From contig LJRV01000245.1 in NCBI GenBank assembly GCA_001612575.1, positions 1-35,978 on the forward strand: 35,978 nt of DNA. Direction: 5' to 3'. The DNA is from Streptobacillus notomytis. Lineage in GTDB: Bacteria > Fusobacteriota > Fusobacteriia > Fusobacteriales > Leptotrichiaceae. The notes under the pieces were generated by a model. It saw only the letters and a list, made by a program, of their open reading frames with translations, was not told where the DNA came from and made no database searches. Position numbers and translations under genes: made by a program. Positions 1 through 9,317 of the stretch are shown here, piece after piece; position 1 is the stretch's first letter; every line of letters begins with the position of its first letter.

Positions 1-246
1 AAGACAATATCATTGTTTAGCACTTTGAACAAAACACAACCAAAACCAAGTAATAATGCTAATAATAACAACTTACATTTAAGTTCAAAGTATACATATA
101 AGGTGTATAATGAAAGTAAGTTAAAGTATAGTGTAAGAGAAAATATAAGTTTAACAGGTAAATTAGATATGAGTTATTCAGGAGGTATAAAATCAGATAA
201 GTTATATGAGAGTTTAAATAAGATAAAGAGAGATCAGAACTATTAA
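1..246 (+). CDS. 3' end of an unrecognised, probably surface-associated protein (partial)
   Basis: An open frame runs from base 1 (codon aag) to a TAA at 244-246, giving the last 81 residues of a gene that begins before the window. The peptide has an Asn-rich, Pro-containing linker (KPSNNANNNN) followed by alternating polar/hydrophobic stretches such as LKYSVRENISLTGKLDMSYS, which would suit beta strands. It ends with a charged tail, not the aromatic residue typical of an outer-membrane barrel. I cannot name a family. A surface or autotransporter-like passenger is possible but only a guess. The in-frame TTG at base 13 is not needed as a start because the frame is open to the window edge. Confidence 0.45.
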   Translation, partial: KTISLFSTLNKTQPKPSNNANNNNLHLSSKYTYKVYNESKLKYSVRENISLTGKLDMSYSGGIKSDKLYESLNKIKRDQNY

Positions 247-283
247 TGACACGAAGTTAAAGTATTTAGATGGTAGTAATTTC

Positions 284-312
284 TTGACAAAGCTCAAAAA
301 ATACTTTATTAT
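284..312 (+). promoter_or_regulatory. Promoter of the beta-glucoside operon
   Basis: Consensus -35 TTGACA (284-289), a 17-base spacer and -10 TATTAT (307-312). It lies upstream of the antiterminator hairpin and terminator, so the leader RNA would be transcribed before the first gene at 479. A 10-bp inverted repeat (258-267 and 299-308) brackets the -35 and overlaps the -10. Confidence 0.7.
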
Positions 313-376
313 ATTACTATGTTATAGGGTTATTAATAATAAGAGCTTGATATAATATAAATAATTAGAATAAAAA

Positions 377-409
377 AGAGTGTTATCACTTTAAAGTGAG
401 CAGGAATCT
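377..409 (+). promoter_or_regulatory. RAT: ribonucleic antiterminator site for a LicT/BglG-type protein
   Basis: The leader contains a hairpin with the RAT architecture. A closing AGA (377-379) pairs with TCT (407-409), followed by a GTGTTA internal-loop side, an upper stem TCACTT/AAGTGA (386-391 and 394-399) and a 3' GCAGG side. This resembles the GTTACTG...CAGGCAAA core of bgl/lic RATs, though the match is not exact. Its last bases (405-409) are also the first bases of the downstream terminator stem, so the two structures exclude each other, as expected for this mechanism. The downstream gene encodes the matching protein class. Confidence 0.7.
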
Positions 410-458
410 ATTTAAATGTTATTGGTGTACACCAAAATTTTTTAAGTAGATTTTTTTT
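405..458 (+). terminator. Leader terminator controlled by antitermination
   Basis: A long stem: 405-416 (aatctatttaaa) pairs with 441-452 (tttaagtagatt, one G-U), enclosing a perfect inner palindrome TTGGTGTACACCAA (422-435), followed by a T run through 458. It ends about 20 bases before the antiterminator gene and overlaps the RAT by five bases. Confidence 0.8.
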
Positions 459-478
459 ATTTTAGAAAGGAAAAATTT

Positions 479-1315
479 ATGATCATAAAACGAATATTAA
501 ATCATAATGCAGTTATAGCACAAAATAAAAAGGATATAGATATTCTTTTGTTTGGAAAGGGGATTGCATTTGGAAAGAAGGTTGGGGATAAAATAAATCC
601 CTCAATTATTGAAAAAAGTTTTTTGCTAAAAAATAGTGAAAATATGAATAAGTTTACCGAAATGTTTATTGTTGTTCCCATAGATGTTGTTTGTGTATGT
701 GAGAAAATAATAAATTTAGGAAAGATAACGCTTGGAAATCATTTTGATGAAATAATTTATATTAATTTAACAGATCATATAAATACTACAATTGAACGTC
801 ATAAAGAGGGGATTATTGTAGCTAATCCACTTAGATGGGAAATTGCAAAGTACTATAAAGAAGAATTTAAATTGGGAGAAAAAGCATTATCAATAATAAA
901 AAAGGATCTAAATGTTAAGCTTCCTATTGATGAAGCAGCATTTATAGCTTTGCATTTTGTTAATGCTAATTTGGAGAATAATTTTAAAGAATCATATCGT
1001 ATTACAGAAATCATTATGAGTATAGAGAAAATCATACAAGATTATTATTCAACAGAATTTAATCAAGATTCTATAGATTATTATAGATTCATAACTCATG
1101 TTAAATTATTTGCTCATCGTCTTTTAGAAAGGAATGACTATAATGATGAAGAAGATGGTGATCTTTTAGAGTTAATGAAAAAGAAATATATTAGAGAGTA
1201 TAAATGTGGGATATGTGTAGCAGATTTTATTAAAAATAAGTATGAATACTTGTTAAGTTCAAGTGAATTAGTTTATTTAATTGCTCATATCCGTCGTTTA
1301 ACCAAAAACCTATAA
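479..1315 (+). CDS. licT: LicT/BglG-family transcriptional antiterminator
   Basis: RNA-binding antiterminator that frees the downstream beta-glucoside genes from the leader terminator when the substrate is present. The 278-residue length matches the family. Order: N-terminal co-antiterminator RNA-binding domain (about 1-55), PRD1 (about 65-170), PRD2 (about 175-275). All four PTS-phosphorylatable histidines are visible: H100 (LTDHINTTIERH), H159, H207 and H270, at practically the same positions as in Bacillus LicT. Phosphorylation by the PTS is known to set the activity of this family. Start: ATG 479 with GAAAGG about 8 bases upstream. It is followed 15 bases later by the EIIBCA gene. The symbol is by family, not proven orthology. 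Confidence 0.92.
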   Translation: MIIKRILNHNAVIAQNKKDIDILLFGKGIAFGKKVGDKINPSIIEKSFLLKNSENMNKFTEMFIVVPIDVVCVCEKIINLGKITLGNHFDEIIYINLTDHINTTIERHKEGIIVANPLRWEIAKYYKEEFKLGEKALSIIKKDLNVKLPIDEAAFIALHFVNANLENNFKESYRITEIIMSIEKIIQDYYSTEFNQDSIDYYRFITHVKLFAHRLLERNDYNDEEDGDLLELMKKKYIREYKCGICVADFIKNKYEYLLSSSELVYLIAHIRRLTKNL

Positions 1316-1330
1316 CAAAGGAGATTAACT

Positions 1331-3172
1331 ATGGAATATAGAAATACGGCACTTAATATTTTAAATGCCATTGGTGGAGAGAAAAATATTATTAATGTTA
1401 CGCATTGTGCAACTAGATTACGTCTTAAACTTAAGGATTTAAATATAGTTTCAGATGAAATTTTAAAATCAACTGAGGGGGTAATAGGAGTTTTAAGAAA
1501 AAATGATCAATACCAAATTATACTAGGTAATGATGTCGCAAATTATTATAAAGAATTTATTAAACTTGGGAACTTTGAATTATCAAATATATCTTCTGAT
1601 AAAAAAGGATCAATTTTAAGTCAGATTATAGAATATATTGTAGATTCAATAACCCCTGTAATCCCAGCACTTCTTGGTGGAGGAATGCTAAAGGTATTAG
1701 TGATAATACTTCCTATGCTTGGTATTTTTAAAGCTGACTCTCAAACTATTTCGTTTTTAAATTTTTTTGGTGATGCACCCTATTATTTTATGCCAATATT
1801 TTTAGCATATTCAGCTTCTAAAAAATTAAATATTAATACTTCAATAGCTATGTCTGTCGGAGGGATATTATTACATCCTAGTTTTATTCAAATGATATCA
1901 ACTGGAAATGAACTTAAATTATTTGGAGCAATTGTTACACCAGCAAGCTATGGTTCATCAATTATTCCCATATTAATAACTATATATTTAATGAAATATA
2001 TTGAGAAATTCTTTAACAAAATAACTCCTGCTGGAACTAAAAGTTTTTTACAACCTACCCTTTTATTACTTGTTTCAGGATTTATAGCTATTGTTTTAAT
2101 AGGACCTTTAGGAGTAATTATTGGTAAATGGTTATCAATCTTAATTACACAAACATATAGTATTAATAGTTGGATTACATTAACTATTTTAGGTATTACT
2201 ATGCCATTTATAGTTATGACTGGAATGCACTGGGCATTTGCCCCTATTATTTTAACAGCCTCTATTACTACACCTGATGTACTTATCCTTCCAGCAATGC
2301 TAGGATCTAATTTAGCACAGGGAGCAGCTTCTATGGCTGTAGCATTTAAAAGTGAAAATAATAATACTCGGCAAGTGGCATTCACATCTGGATTTTCAGC
2401 ACTATTTGCAGGTATTACTGAACCAGCCCTATATGGAGTTACTTTGAAGTATAAAAAACCATTGTATGCTGCTATGATAGGTGGGGGATTATCAGGACTA
2501 TATGTTGGATTAACAGGAGTTAAATCATATATTTTTGTAGTTCCATCTATAATTGGATTACCTCAATTTATTTATTCAGGAGAACCTAAAAATATAGTGA
2601 ATGCTTTAATTGCAGCAGCAATTTCAATTATTGTAACTTTTGTTTTAGCATATATATTAGGTATTGATGAAGAAAATGATAAACAAGATTTAAATAATGT
2701 TAAATCTGGTATATCAAATAAAAAAAATGTATATGCTCCTATTTCTGGAAAAGTTATATCTTTAGAAAAAGTTAATGATTCAACATTTTCAAATAAATTA
2801 TTAGGCGATGGAATAGCAATTATTCCTAAAGATGGAAAAGTTTATGCTCCTTTTAATGGGATTGTTAGTAGTGTCTTTCCAACAAAACATGCAATTACAT
2901 TAAAGAGTGATGAGGGTGTAGAATTATTAATACATATGGGATTAGAAACAGTTAAATTAGAGGGTAAAGGATTTGAAAGTAAAATTTCAGAGGGAAATAG
3001 GATTACAAAAGGAGATTTAATACTTGAAATGGATTTAGAAACAATACTATCAGAAGGTTATGAAATAATAACACCAATAATTGTTACAAATACACAAGAT
3101 TATTTAGATATACTTTTAGTTCCAACAAATGATGAAATCATTCATTCTGATGAATTGTTGGCTATAATATAG
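1331..3172 (+). CDS. bglP: PTS beta-glucoside transporter EIIBCA
   Basis: Membrane permease that imports and phosphorylates beta-glucosides such as salicin, arbutin or cellobiose. Domains in order: EIIB with phosphocysteine C26 in THCATRLRLKL; EIIC of about ten membrane segments (about 100-450) with the substrate motif GITEPALYGV at 361-370; a short linker; EIIA of the glucose type with phosphohistidine H535 in ELLIHMGLETVKLEGKGF and a supporting H520. The 613 residues and BCA order are normal for BglF/BglP. A strong AAAGGAG lies before ATG 1331. It sits between the antiterminator and the phospho-glucosidase, so EIIB is the likely kinase or sensor for the antiterminator. The exact sugar cannot be read from sequence. 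Confidence 0.94.
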   Translation: MEYRNTALNILNAIGGEKNIINVTHCATRLRLKLKDLNIVSDEILKSTEGVIGVLRKNDQYQIILGNDVANYYKEFIKLGNFELSNISSDKKGSILSQIIEYIVDSITPVIPALLGGGMLKVLVIILPMLGIFKADSQTISFLNFFGDAPYYFMPIFLAYSASKKLNINTSIAMSVGGILLHPSFIQMISTGNELKLFGAIVTPASYGSSIIPILITIYLMKYIEKFFNKITPAGTKSFLQPTLLLLVSGFIAIVLIGPLGVIIGKWLSILITQTYSINSWITLTILGITMPFIVMTGMHWAFAPIILTASITTPDVLILPAMLGSNLAQGAASMAVAFKSENNNTRQVAFTSGFSALFAGITEPALYGVTLKYKKPLYAAMIGGGLSGLYVGLTGVKSYIFVVPSIIGLPQFIYSGEPKNIVNALIAAAISIIVTFVLAYILGIDEENDKQDLNNVKSGISNKKNVYAPISGKVISLEKVNDSTFSNKLLGDGIAIIPKDGKVYAPFNGIVSSVFPTKHAITLKSDEGVELLIHMGLETVKLEGKGFESKISEGNRITKGDLILEMDLETILSEGYEIITPIIVTNTQDYLDILLVPTNDEIIHSDELLAII

Positions 3173-4597
<1,425 letters not shown>

Positions 4598-4607
4598 AAA
4601 ATTATAT

Positions 4608-4640
4608 AACATGTACAATTTTGTACATGTTTTTAATTTT
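4608..4640 (+). terminator. Rho-independent terminator after the beta-glucoside operon
   Basis: Perfect 11-bp inverted repeat aacatgtacaa (4608-4618) / ttgtacatgtt (4621-4631), followed by TTT and an AT-rich tail. It closes the licT-bglP-bglA unit. Confidence 0.75.
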
Positions 4641-4644
4641 ATAT

Positions 4645-4673
4645 TTGATTTTATTAAAAATATTTAGTAGACT
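4645..4673 (+). promoter_or_regulatory. Possible promoter for the small outer-membrane protein gene
   Basis: TTGATT (4645-4650), 17-base spacer, TAGACT (4668-4673). The -10 is poor, but the position is right: just after the upstream terminator and 38 bases before ATG 4712. Confidence 0.35.
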
Positions 4674-4711
4674 ATATTAAAGAAAATCATTTAATAAATA
4701 AGGGAGATATA

Positions 4712-5230
4712 ATGAAAAAAGTTTTGTTTACATTTTTAATATTTTTTAATTTACTTAGTTTTTCAAGTACAAGTAAAGAAAGATATAGGATTGAAGGGAC
4801 TTTGGCATATGGGAGAAAATTTGCAGATGATAATAATAGTTCAGCATTTAATGAGTTAGATATTTCAGCAGGAGTTATGGTTGAATGGAAATATGGAATA
4901 TTAGAAAAATTAGATTTAACATTTGGACCAAAGGTTTCTTTGAGTGGACAATTTAATAAAGATAACTCAAGAATAGTTGGTGGTGGATCTCTTAATTTAA
5001 CACTTACAGGAGAGATCAACTATTTAATACATAAAAATATTAAGTTATATAGTGGAAGTGAATTAGGACTTGGATTATCGATTAGATATAAAAATAGTAT
5101 AAATGTAAAGCTTGAACCACTAGCTAAACAATCATTTGGAATTAAAATAGTAGATAGATATAACGTAGCTTTATTTGCTGGATATGGTAATAAGGGTATT
5201 GCAGGAATAGAAGCAGGATATACTTTTTAG
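4712..5230 (+). CDS. Small outer-membrane beta-barrel protein (paralog 1)
   Basis: 172 residues. It has an N-terminal signal peptide (MKK, then a hydrophobic core to about residue 18, with cleavage near LSFSS). The rest is beta-rich and ends in AGYTF, the terminal aromatic residue expected for insertion by the BAM machinery. I cannot assign a named family. It is clearly related to the two genes at 23973 and 24600, with shared segments YRIEG, LTFGPK, a HKNIKLYSGSE-like strand, YNVALFAGYG and a closing GIEAGYTF. A role as pore or structural surface protein is inference. GGGAGATATA precedes ATG 4712. It is transcribed alone, with a terminator directly behind it. Confidence 0.75.
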   Translation: MKKVLFTFLIFFNLLSFSSTSKERYRIEGTLAYGRKFADDNNSSAFNELDISAGVMVEWKYGILEKLDLTFGPKVSLSGQFNKDNSRIVGGGSLNLTLTGEINYLIHKNIKLYSGSELGLGLSIRYKNSINVKLEPLAKQSFGIKIVDRYNVALFAGYGNKGIAGIEAGYTF

Positions 5231-5259
5231 AAAACAAAAGATTTTTCTTTTGTTTTTTT
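5231..5259 (+). terminator. Rho-independent terminator
   Basis: Hairpin aaaacaaaaga (5231-5241) / tcttttgttt, followed by a T run to 5259, starting right after the stop codon at 5230. Confidence 0.8.
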
Positions 5260-5299
5260 ATTACAAATTATTTCAGTTTTTTGTGAAATGATCTAAATC

Positions 5300-5327
5300 T
5301 TGTTAAAAAGGTTTTTCAAGATATACT
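5300..5327 (+). promoter_or_regulatory. Promoter of the PRD regulator / fructose-type PTS operon
   Basis: TTGTTA (5300-5305), 16-base spacer, TATACT (5322-5327). The transcript would start near 5334, which rules out ATG 5332 as the translation start and supports ATG 5347. Confidence 0.6.
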
Positions 5328-5346
5328 TATTATGAAAGGAATATAT

Positions 5347-7365
5347 ATGATAGGAGATAGAGATTTTAAAATATTGGAGTTACTAAAGCAGGGTAAGAAT
5401 AATATATTTAATATATCAAGAGAATTAAATATAACTGAGAGGATGCTTAGGTATAATATAGAAATATTAAATCAAGTTTTTACCTATTATACATCATTAG
5501 AAATAGTAGGTGTAAAGAATGCTAATTTGAAGTTATTGATAAAAGATTATGAAGATAAATTATCATTAATCCCTTTTAAAGAATATGTTTTGAGTTCTTT
5601 TGAAAGACAGATATATATCATGTTAGATATATTTTTAGAAAATAATAAGTTTAAGTTACAAGAATTATCAAATAAGTATGATATTAGTAAATCAACGCTT
5701 AGAAATGTAATTAAAGATATTAACTTAGAAATAGAAAAATATGGTTTAAAAATAGATGTAGATTCTAATAAGGGGTATCATATATATGGTAAAGAATCAA
5801 AGATAAGATTTTATTTAATAAATAAATTGAAAAGTTTAAATAATAGTAATTTTAATATATATTTTTCTAATCAACTTAGAAAAAAATTATCTAATTATTC
5901 AAAAAATATAGATTTAGAAAAATCTAAAGAGCTAGTAAGAAAATTTACTGAAGATATTAAGCTTACTGATGAAGCATTTGATGTAATTTCATTTTATGTA
6001 TATATTAGTGAAAATAGAAATTTTGAAAATCATAAGTTACTTGAATATGAAGTGGATAATAAGGATTTTATTAAAAAAACTGAGGAGTATAAGAAAATAT
6101 CAAAGTGTCTTGTAACTGAAAATTTAAATGAGCTTGATATTGTAATGCTTACAGACATATATTTAGGTTTGTATACATATAATGAAGAAGATTGTATATA
6201 TTTTAATTACATAGAAACAGAAGAGATGGTAAATAATATAATTAATAATTTAAATCAAAAATTTTCTAGGGATTTTAGTAAGGATAAGATATTTAAAGAA
6301 GAGTTAACTTATCATATTAAACCTGCAATTTATAGAATGAATAAAAAGATAAGCCTCGGTGAGAGCATTAGTAAAGAGGTTATGAAAGAGTATGGTCAGC
6401 TGTATAATAAAACTAAGGAAGCTTTAGGATTTAAATGGAATAGTGAGGAAATATCTTTTGTAACTATTATGGTTAAAAGAGCCTTAGATAGAATGGATAA
6501 GAATGTTAAAAAAGATACGATTAAGGTGCTTGTTGTTTGTGGCTTAGGTTATTCAAGTTCTAAATTAATTGTAGAAAATCTTGAAGAAAACTTTGAAGTA
6601 GATGTAATAGATGTTATTCCATATAACAAGCTTAAAGATTATGAAAATATTGATGAAGTAGATTTAATAGTTACCACACTTGATATTTTAAGTAAAAGAG
6701 ATAAAGTTATAAAAGTTAATGCTATATTTAAAAAGGAGGATATAGAAAACCTTGAAAAATATGGATTATCTAGAAAAAATATTAAGATATCTGAAAGTAA
6801 GTTATTTGAGTTTATTAAAGAAAATTCTGGAAAAGAAGAAGAGGAAATTAGAAAAAATATTAGAAAAGTTTTAGGGCATTTAATATATATGGATGTAGAA
6901 GAAAAGAAATGTAAAAGGATATATGATTATTTAATACCGGAAAATATAAGATTAAATGTACAAGCCAATAATATTGATGAAGCATTAAAAATAGCGGTAG
7001 ATCTGATGGTGGAAAATAGGATAGTAGAAAAAGAATACTATAATAATTTAAAACAACAAATAGATAAATATGGTAAATATATACAAATAGGTGATATTAC
7101 TATACTTCCACACGGAAAGATAAAAAGTGAAGTAAAAAAAACAGGATTTACCCTTATAACCCTAAAAGATGAAATAGATTTTTTTGGAGGAAAAATAAGG
7201 ATAATTATAACACTTGCATCAAAGGATAAGGAAGAACATTTAGATGCAATACTTGATATTAATAAATGTTTGAGAACATATAATTTTGAAAAGGATTTAA
7301 TTAAAATAGAAAATAAGGAAGACATACCAAAATTTTTAAAAATGGTTCTAGAAGGAGAAAATTAA
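5347..7365 (+). CDS. PRD-containing transcriptional activator with EIIB and EIIA domains (MtlR/ManR-like)
   Basis: Regulator expected to activate the PTS genes behind it and to be tuned by PTS phosphorylation. 672 residues from ATG 5347, which has AAAGGA 7 bases upstream. The earlier in-frame ATG at 5332 lies at the predicted transcription start and lacks a ribosome site. Order: two N-terminal helix-turn-helix domains (about 5-60, and 85-155 with DISKSTLRNVIKDIN), PRD-type helical region (about 190-390), an EIIB-like domain with a cysteine in VLVVCGLGYSSSKLI (about residue 390), then a C-terminal EIIA-like domain with histidine in ILPHGK. Seven-base-scale spacing to the EIIA gene shows one operon. 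The substrate is unknown. Confidence 0.88.
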   Translation: MIGDRDFKILELLKQGKNNIFNISRELNITERMLRYNIEILNQVFTYYTSLEIVGVKNANLKLLIKDYEDKLSLIPFKEYVLSSFERQIYIMLDIFLENNKFKLQELSNKYDISKSTLRNVIKDINLEIEKYGLKIDVDSNKGYHIYGKESKIRFYLINKLKSLNNSNFNIYFSNQLRKKLSNYSKNIDLEKSKELVRKFTEDIKLTDEAFDVISFYVYISENRNFENHKLLEYEVDNKDFIKKTEEYKKISKCLVTENLNELDIVMLTDIYLGLYTYNEEDCIYFNYIETEEMVNNIINNLNQKFSRDFSKDKIFKEELTYHIKPAIYRMNKKISLGESISKEVMKEYGQLYNKTKEALGFKWNSEEISFVTIMVKRALDRMDKNVKKDTIKVLVVCGLGYSSSKLIVENLEENFEVDVIDVIPYNKLKDYENIDEVDLIVTTLDILSKRDKVIKVNAIFKKEDIENLEKYGLSRKNIKISESKLFEFIKENSGKEEEEIRKNIRKVLGHLIYMDVEEKKCKRIYDYLIPENIRLNVQANNIDEALKIAVDLMVENRIVEKEYYNNLKQQIDKYGKYIQIGDITILPHGKIKSEVKKTGFTLITLKDEIDFFGGKIRIIITLASKDKEEHLDAILDINKCLRTYNFEKDLIKIENKEDIPKFLKMVLEGEN

Positions 7366-7367
7366 AC

Positions 7368-7796
7368 ATGAGGATAGTAGAAAAAGATAATATTATTATT
7401 AATTTTGATGAAACAAATAAGGAAGATATTATAGAAAATATGATAAGGACCCTAAATTTAGATGATGAAATATCAAAAAATATTAAAGATGAAATAATGG
7501 TTAGAGAAAAAATAGATAATACAGTTATAGGTTTTGGATTTGCTATTCCTCATTGTAAGACTAGAAATATTGATGAATCAAGGGTTATATATTTAAAATC
7601 TTTGAGACCTTTAATCTGGGATGAGGAAGAAGAATTAGTGAATCATGTATTCATGATAATAGTACCTGAAAATAATGCAGAAAAACATATAGATATATTA
7701 AAGGATATATCATCAAAAATATTAAACTCAGAATTTAGAAATAAATTAAATGAGTTGGAGGATAAAATAGAAATAGAACAAATATTAAATAGTTAG
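7368..7796 (+). CDS. PTS EIIA, fructose/mannitol type
   Basis: Cytoplasmic phosphocarrier that passes phosphate from HPr to the EIIB encoded next. 142 residues, the normal size for a stand-alone EIIA of the fructose-mannitol class. Phosphohistidine H62 sits in GFGFAIPHCKTR, followed by the conserved core that ends HIDILKDISSKIL. It starts 2 bases after the regulator stop, with AGAAGGAG overlapping the end of that gene, so translation is probably coupled. Confidence 0.9.
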   Translation: MRIVEKDNIIINFDETNKEDIIENMIRTLNLDDEISKNIKDEIMVREKIDNTVIGFGFAIPHCKTRNIDESRVIYLKSLRPLIWDEEEELVNHVFMIIVPENNAEKHIDILKDISSKILNSEFRNKLNELEDKIEIEQILNS

Positions 7797-7809
7797 GAAG
7801 TGTTAAATT

Positions 7810-8112
7810 ATGAAAAAAGTAGTAGCAATATGTGCCTGCCCTATGGGTCTTGCTCATACATTTATGGCAGCAGATTCACTAAAAAAGGCAGCAGATGAAT
7901 TAGGAATTGAAATTAAAATTGAAACTCAGGGTGCAGACGGCATTCAAAATGAATTGACTCACAAGGATATACGAGAAGCTGACGCTATAATTCATGCTGT
8001 TGCAATAACACCTCAAGGTATAGAAAGATTTGATGATTATGAGGTATATGAAGTCAGCTTAAAAGAAGCTATAAGAGAAGCAAAAGATATTTTACAAGAA
8101 GTTTTTAAATAA
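7810..8112 (+). CDS. PTS EIIB, fructose type
   Basis: Phosphotransfer subunit that phosphorylates the sugar during import. 100 residues. Active-site cysteine C10 in the signature ACPMGLAHTFMAADSL (family form ACPTGIAHT), then the usual IKIETQGADGIQN segment. It lies between EIIA and EIIC with short gaps. Stand-alone IIB proteins of this class occur where the subunits are not fused, unlike fruA at 27357 in the same window. Confidence 0.92.
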   Translation: MKKVVAICACPMGLAHTFMAADSLKKAADELGIEIKIETQGADGIQNELTHKDIREADAIIHAVAITPQGIERFDDYEVYEVSLKEAIREAKDILQEVFK

Positions 8113-8128
8113 AAATTAGGAGGTAATT

Positions 8129-9316
8129 ATGGAGATCAAGAAAAGAGGTAGAAAAGTTTCAGGACTACAAGCTTTTTACAAACATATAATGACAGGTATT
8201 TCATATATGATACCTATACTAATAATGGGAGGATTAATAGGAGCTTTTTCACAAGTTATACCTTATGTGTTATTAAAAATAGACCCTAGTGTAAATATAT
8301 TAGGAGCAATTAATTCTGGGCAGTTTAATGGATTTAGTTTACAATTATTGAAAATTTCTCATTTAATGGAAAGTTTTGGATTTACATTATTTGGATTTGC
8401 AATACCTATGTTTGCGGCATTTGTTGCAAATTCTATAGGTGGTAAAACTGCCTTTTCTGCTGGATTTATTGGAGGATATATTGCAAATAAACCTATTCAT
8501 ATAATTAAATTATTAGATAATGGAGTTTATGATAAGGTTGCTCCAGTTCCAAGTGGATTTTTTGGGGCGATAATTATAGGTATATTTATTGGATATATAG
8601 TTAAATGGTTAAATCAAAATATTAAATTATCTGAAAAATTTTTGGCGTTTAAAACAACATTTTTAATACCATTACTTGCTGCTTTAATTTGTATGATAGC
8701 GATGATATTCGTAATTACGCCAGTAGGTGGTTGGTTAAATATTCAAATCAGAAATATATTAGAAATAGCAGGAAAACAAGGAGAATATGTTTATGCTCTA
8801 ATATCATCAGCTGCAACAGCTTTTGATTTAGGAGGTCCAGTTAATAAGGCTGCAAGTTTTGTAGCTATTGGATTTAGTACAGATAAAATTTTACCTCTAA
8901 CAGCAAGAAATATAGCTGTGGTAATACCTTCTATAGGACTTGGACTTTCTACATTAATAGATAGAAAATTAGTTGGTAGAAGAGTATATAATAAAGAGTT
9001 TTATAACGCAGGTAAGACTTCGATATTTTTAGCATTTATGGGAATATCAGAGGGAGCCATACCATTTGCTTTAGAAAATCCAGTATTTGTTGTCCCTTTA
9101 TATGTTATTTCAGCAATGATAGGTTCTATGACAGCCGTGATGTTAGGTGCTGTTCAATGGTTTCCTGAATCAGCAATATGGGCATGGCCGCTTGTAAGTA
9201 AATTACCAAGCTATATTTTAGGTATTTTTGTTGGATCTATAATAATAGCTATAGTAAATGTGTTTTATAGAAATAATAAAATTAGAAAAGGTGAATTAGA
9301 AGTAGACGAGGACTAG
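8129..9316 (+). CDS. PTS EIIC, fructose type membrane permease
   Basis: Sugar channel of the split fructose-type system. 395 residues with about nine to ten hydrophobic segments. Family motifs: GISYMIPILIMGGLIGAF near the N-terminus, FDLGGPVNKAA, and SEGAIPFALENP in the second half. AGGAGG precedes ATG 8129. It belongs to the operon with the regulator, EIIA, EIIB and the PLP enzyme that begins one base after its stop codon. The substrate is not determined; the accompanying MalY-like enzyme hints that it may not be plain fructose, since a complete fructose system is present elsewhere (26452-29216). Confidence 0.92.
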   Translation: MEIKKRGRKVSGLQAFYKHIMTGISYMIPILIMGGLIGAFSQVIPYVLLKIDPSVNILGAINSGQFNGFSLQLLKISHLMESFGFTLFGFAIPMFAAFVANSIGGKTAFSAGFIGGYIANKPIHIIKLLDNGVYDKVAPVPSGFFGAIIIGIFIGYIVKWLNQNIKLSEKFLAFKTTFLIPLLAALICMIAMIFVITPVGGWLNIQIRNILEIAGKQGEYVYALISSAATAFDLGGPVNKAASFVAIGFSTDKILPLTARNIAVVIPSIGLGLSTLIDRKLVGRRVYNKEFYNAGKTSIFLAFMGISEGAIPFALENPVFVVPLYVISAMIGSMTAVMLGAVQWFPESAIWAWPLVSKLPSYILGIFVGSIIIAIVNVFYRNNKIRKGELEVDED

Positions 9317-9317
9317 T

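Noticed and set aside
1948-2385. 145-residue minus-strand frame inside the beta-glucoside permease
   Set aside because: Antisense to well-conserved EIIC sequence, no ribosome site and no recognisable motif.
5332-5346. Earlier ATG for the PRD regulator
   Set aside because: It falls at the predicted transcription start without a ribosome site, while ATG 5347 has AAAGGA.
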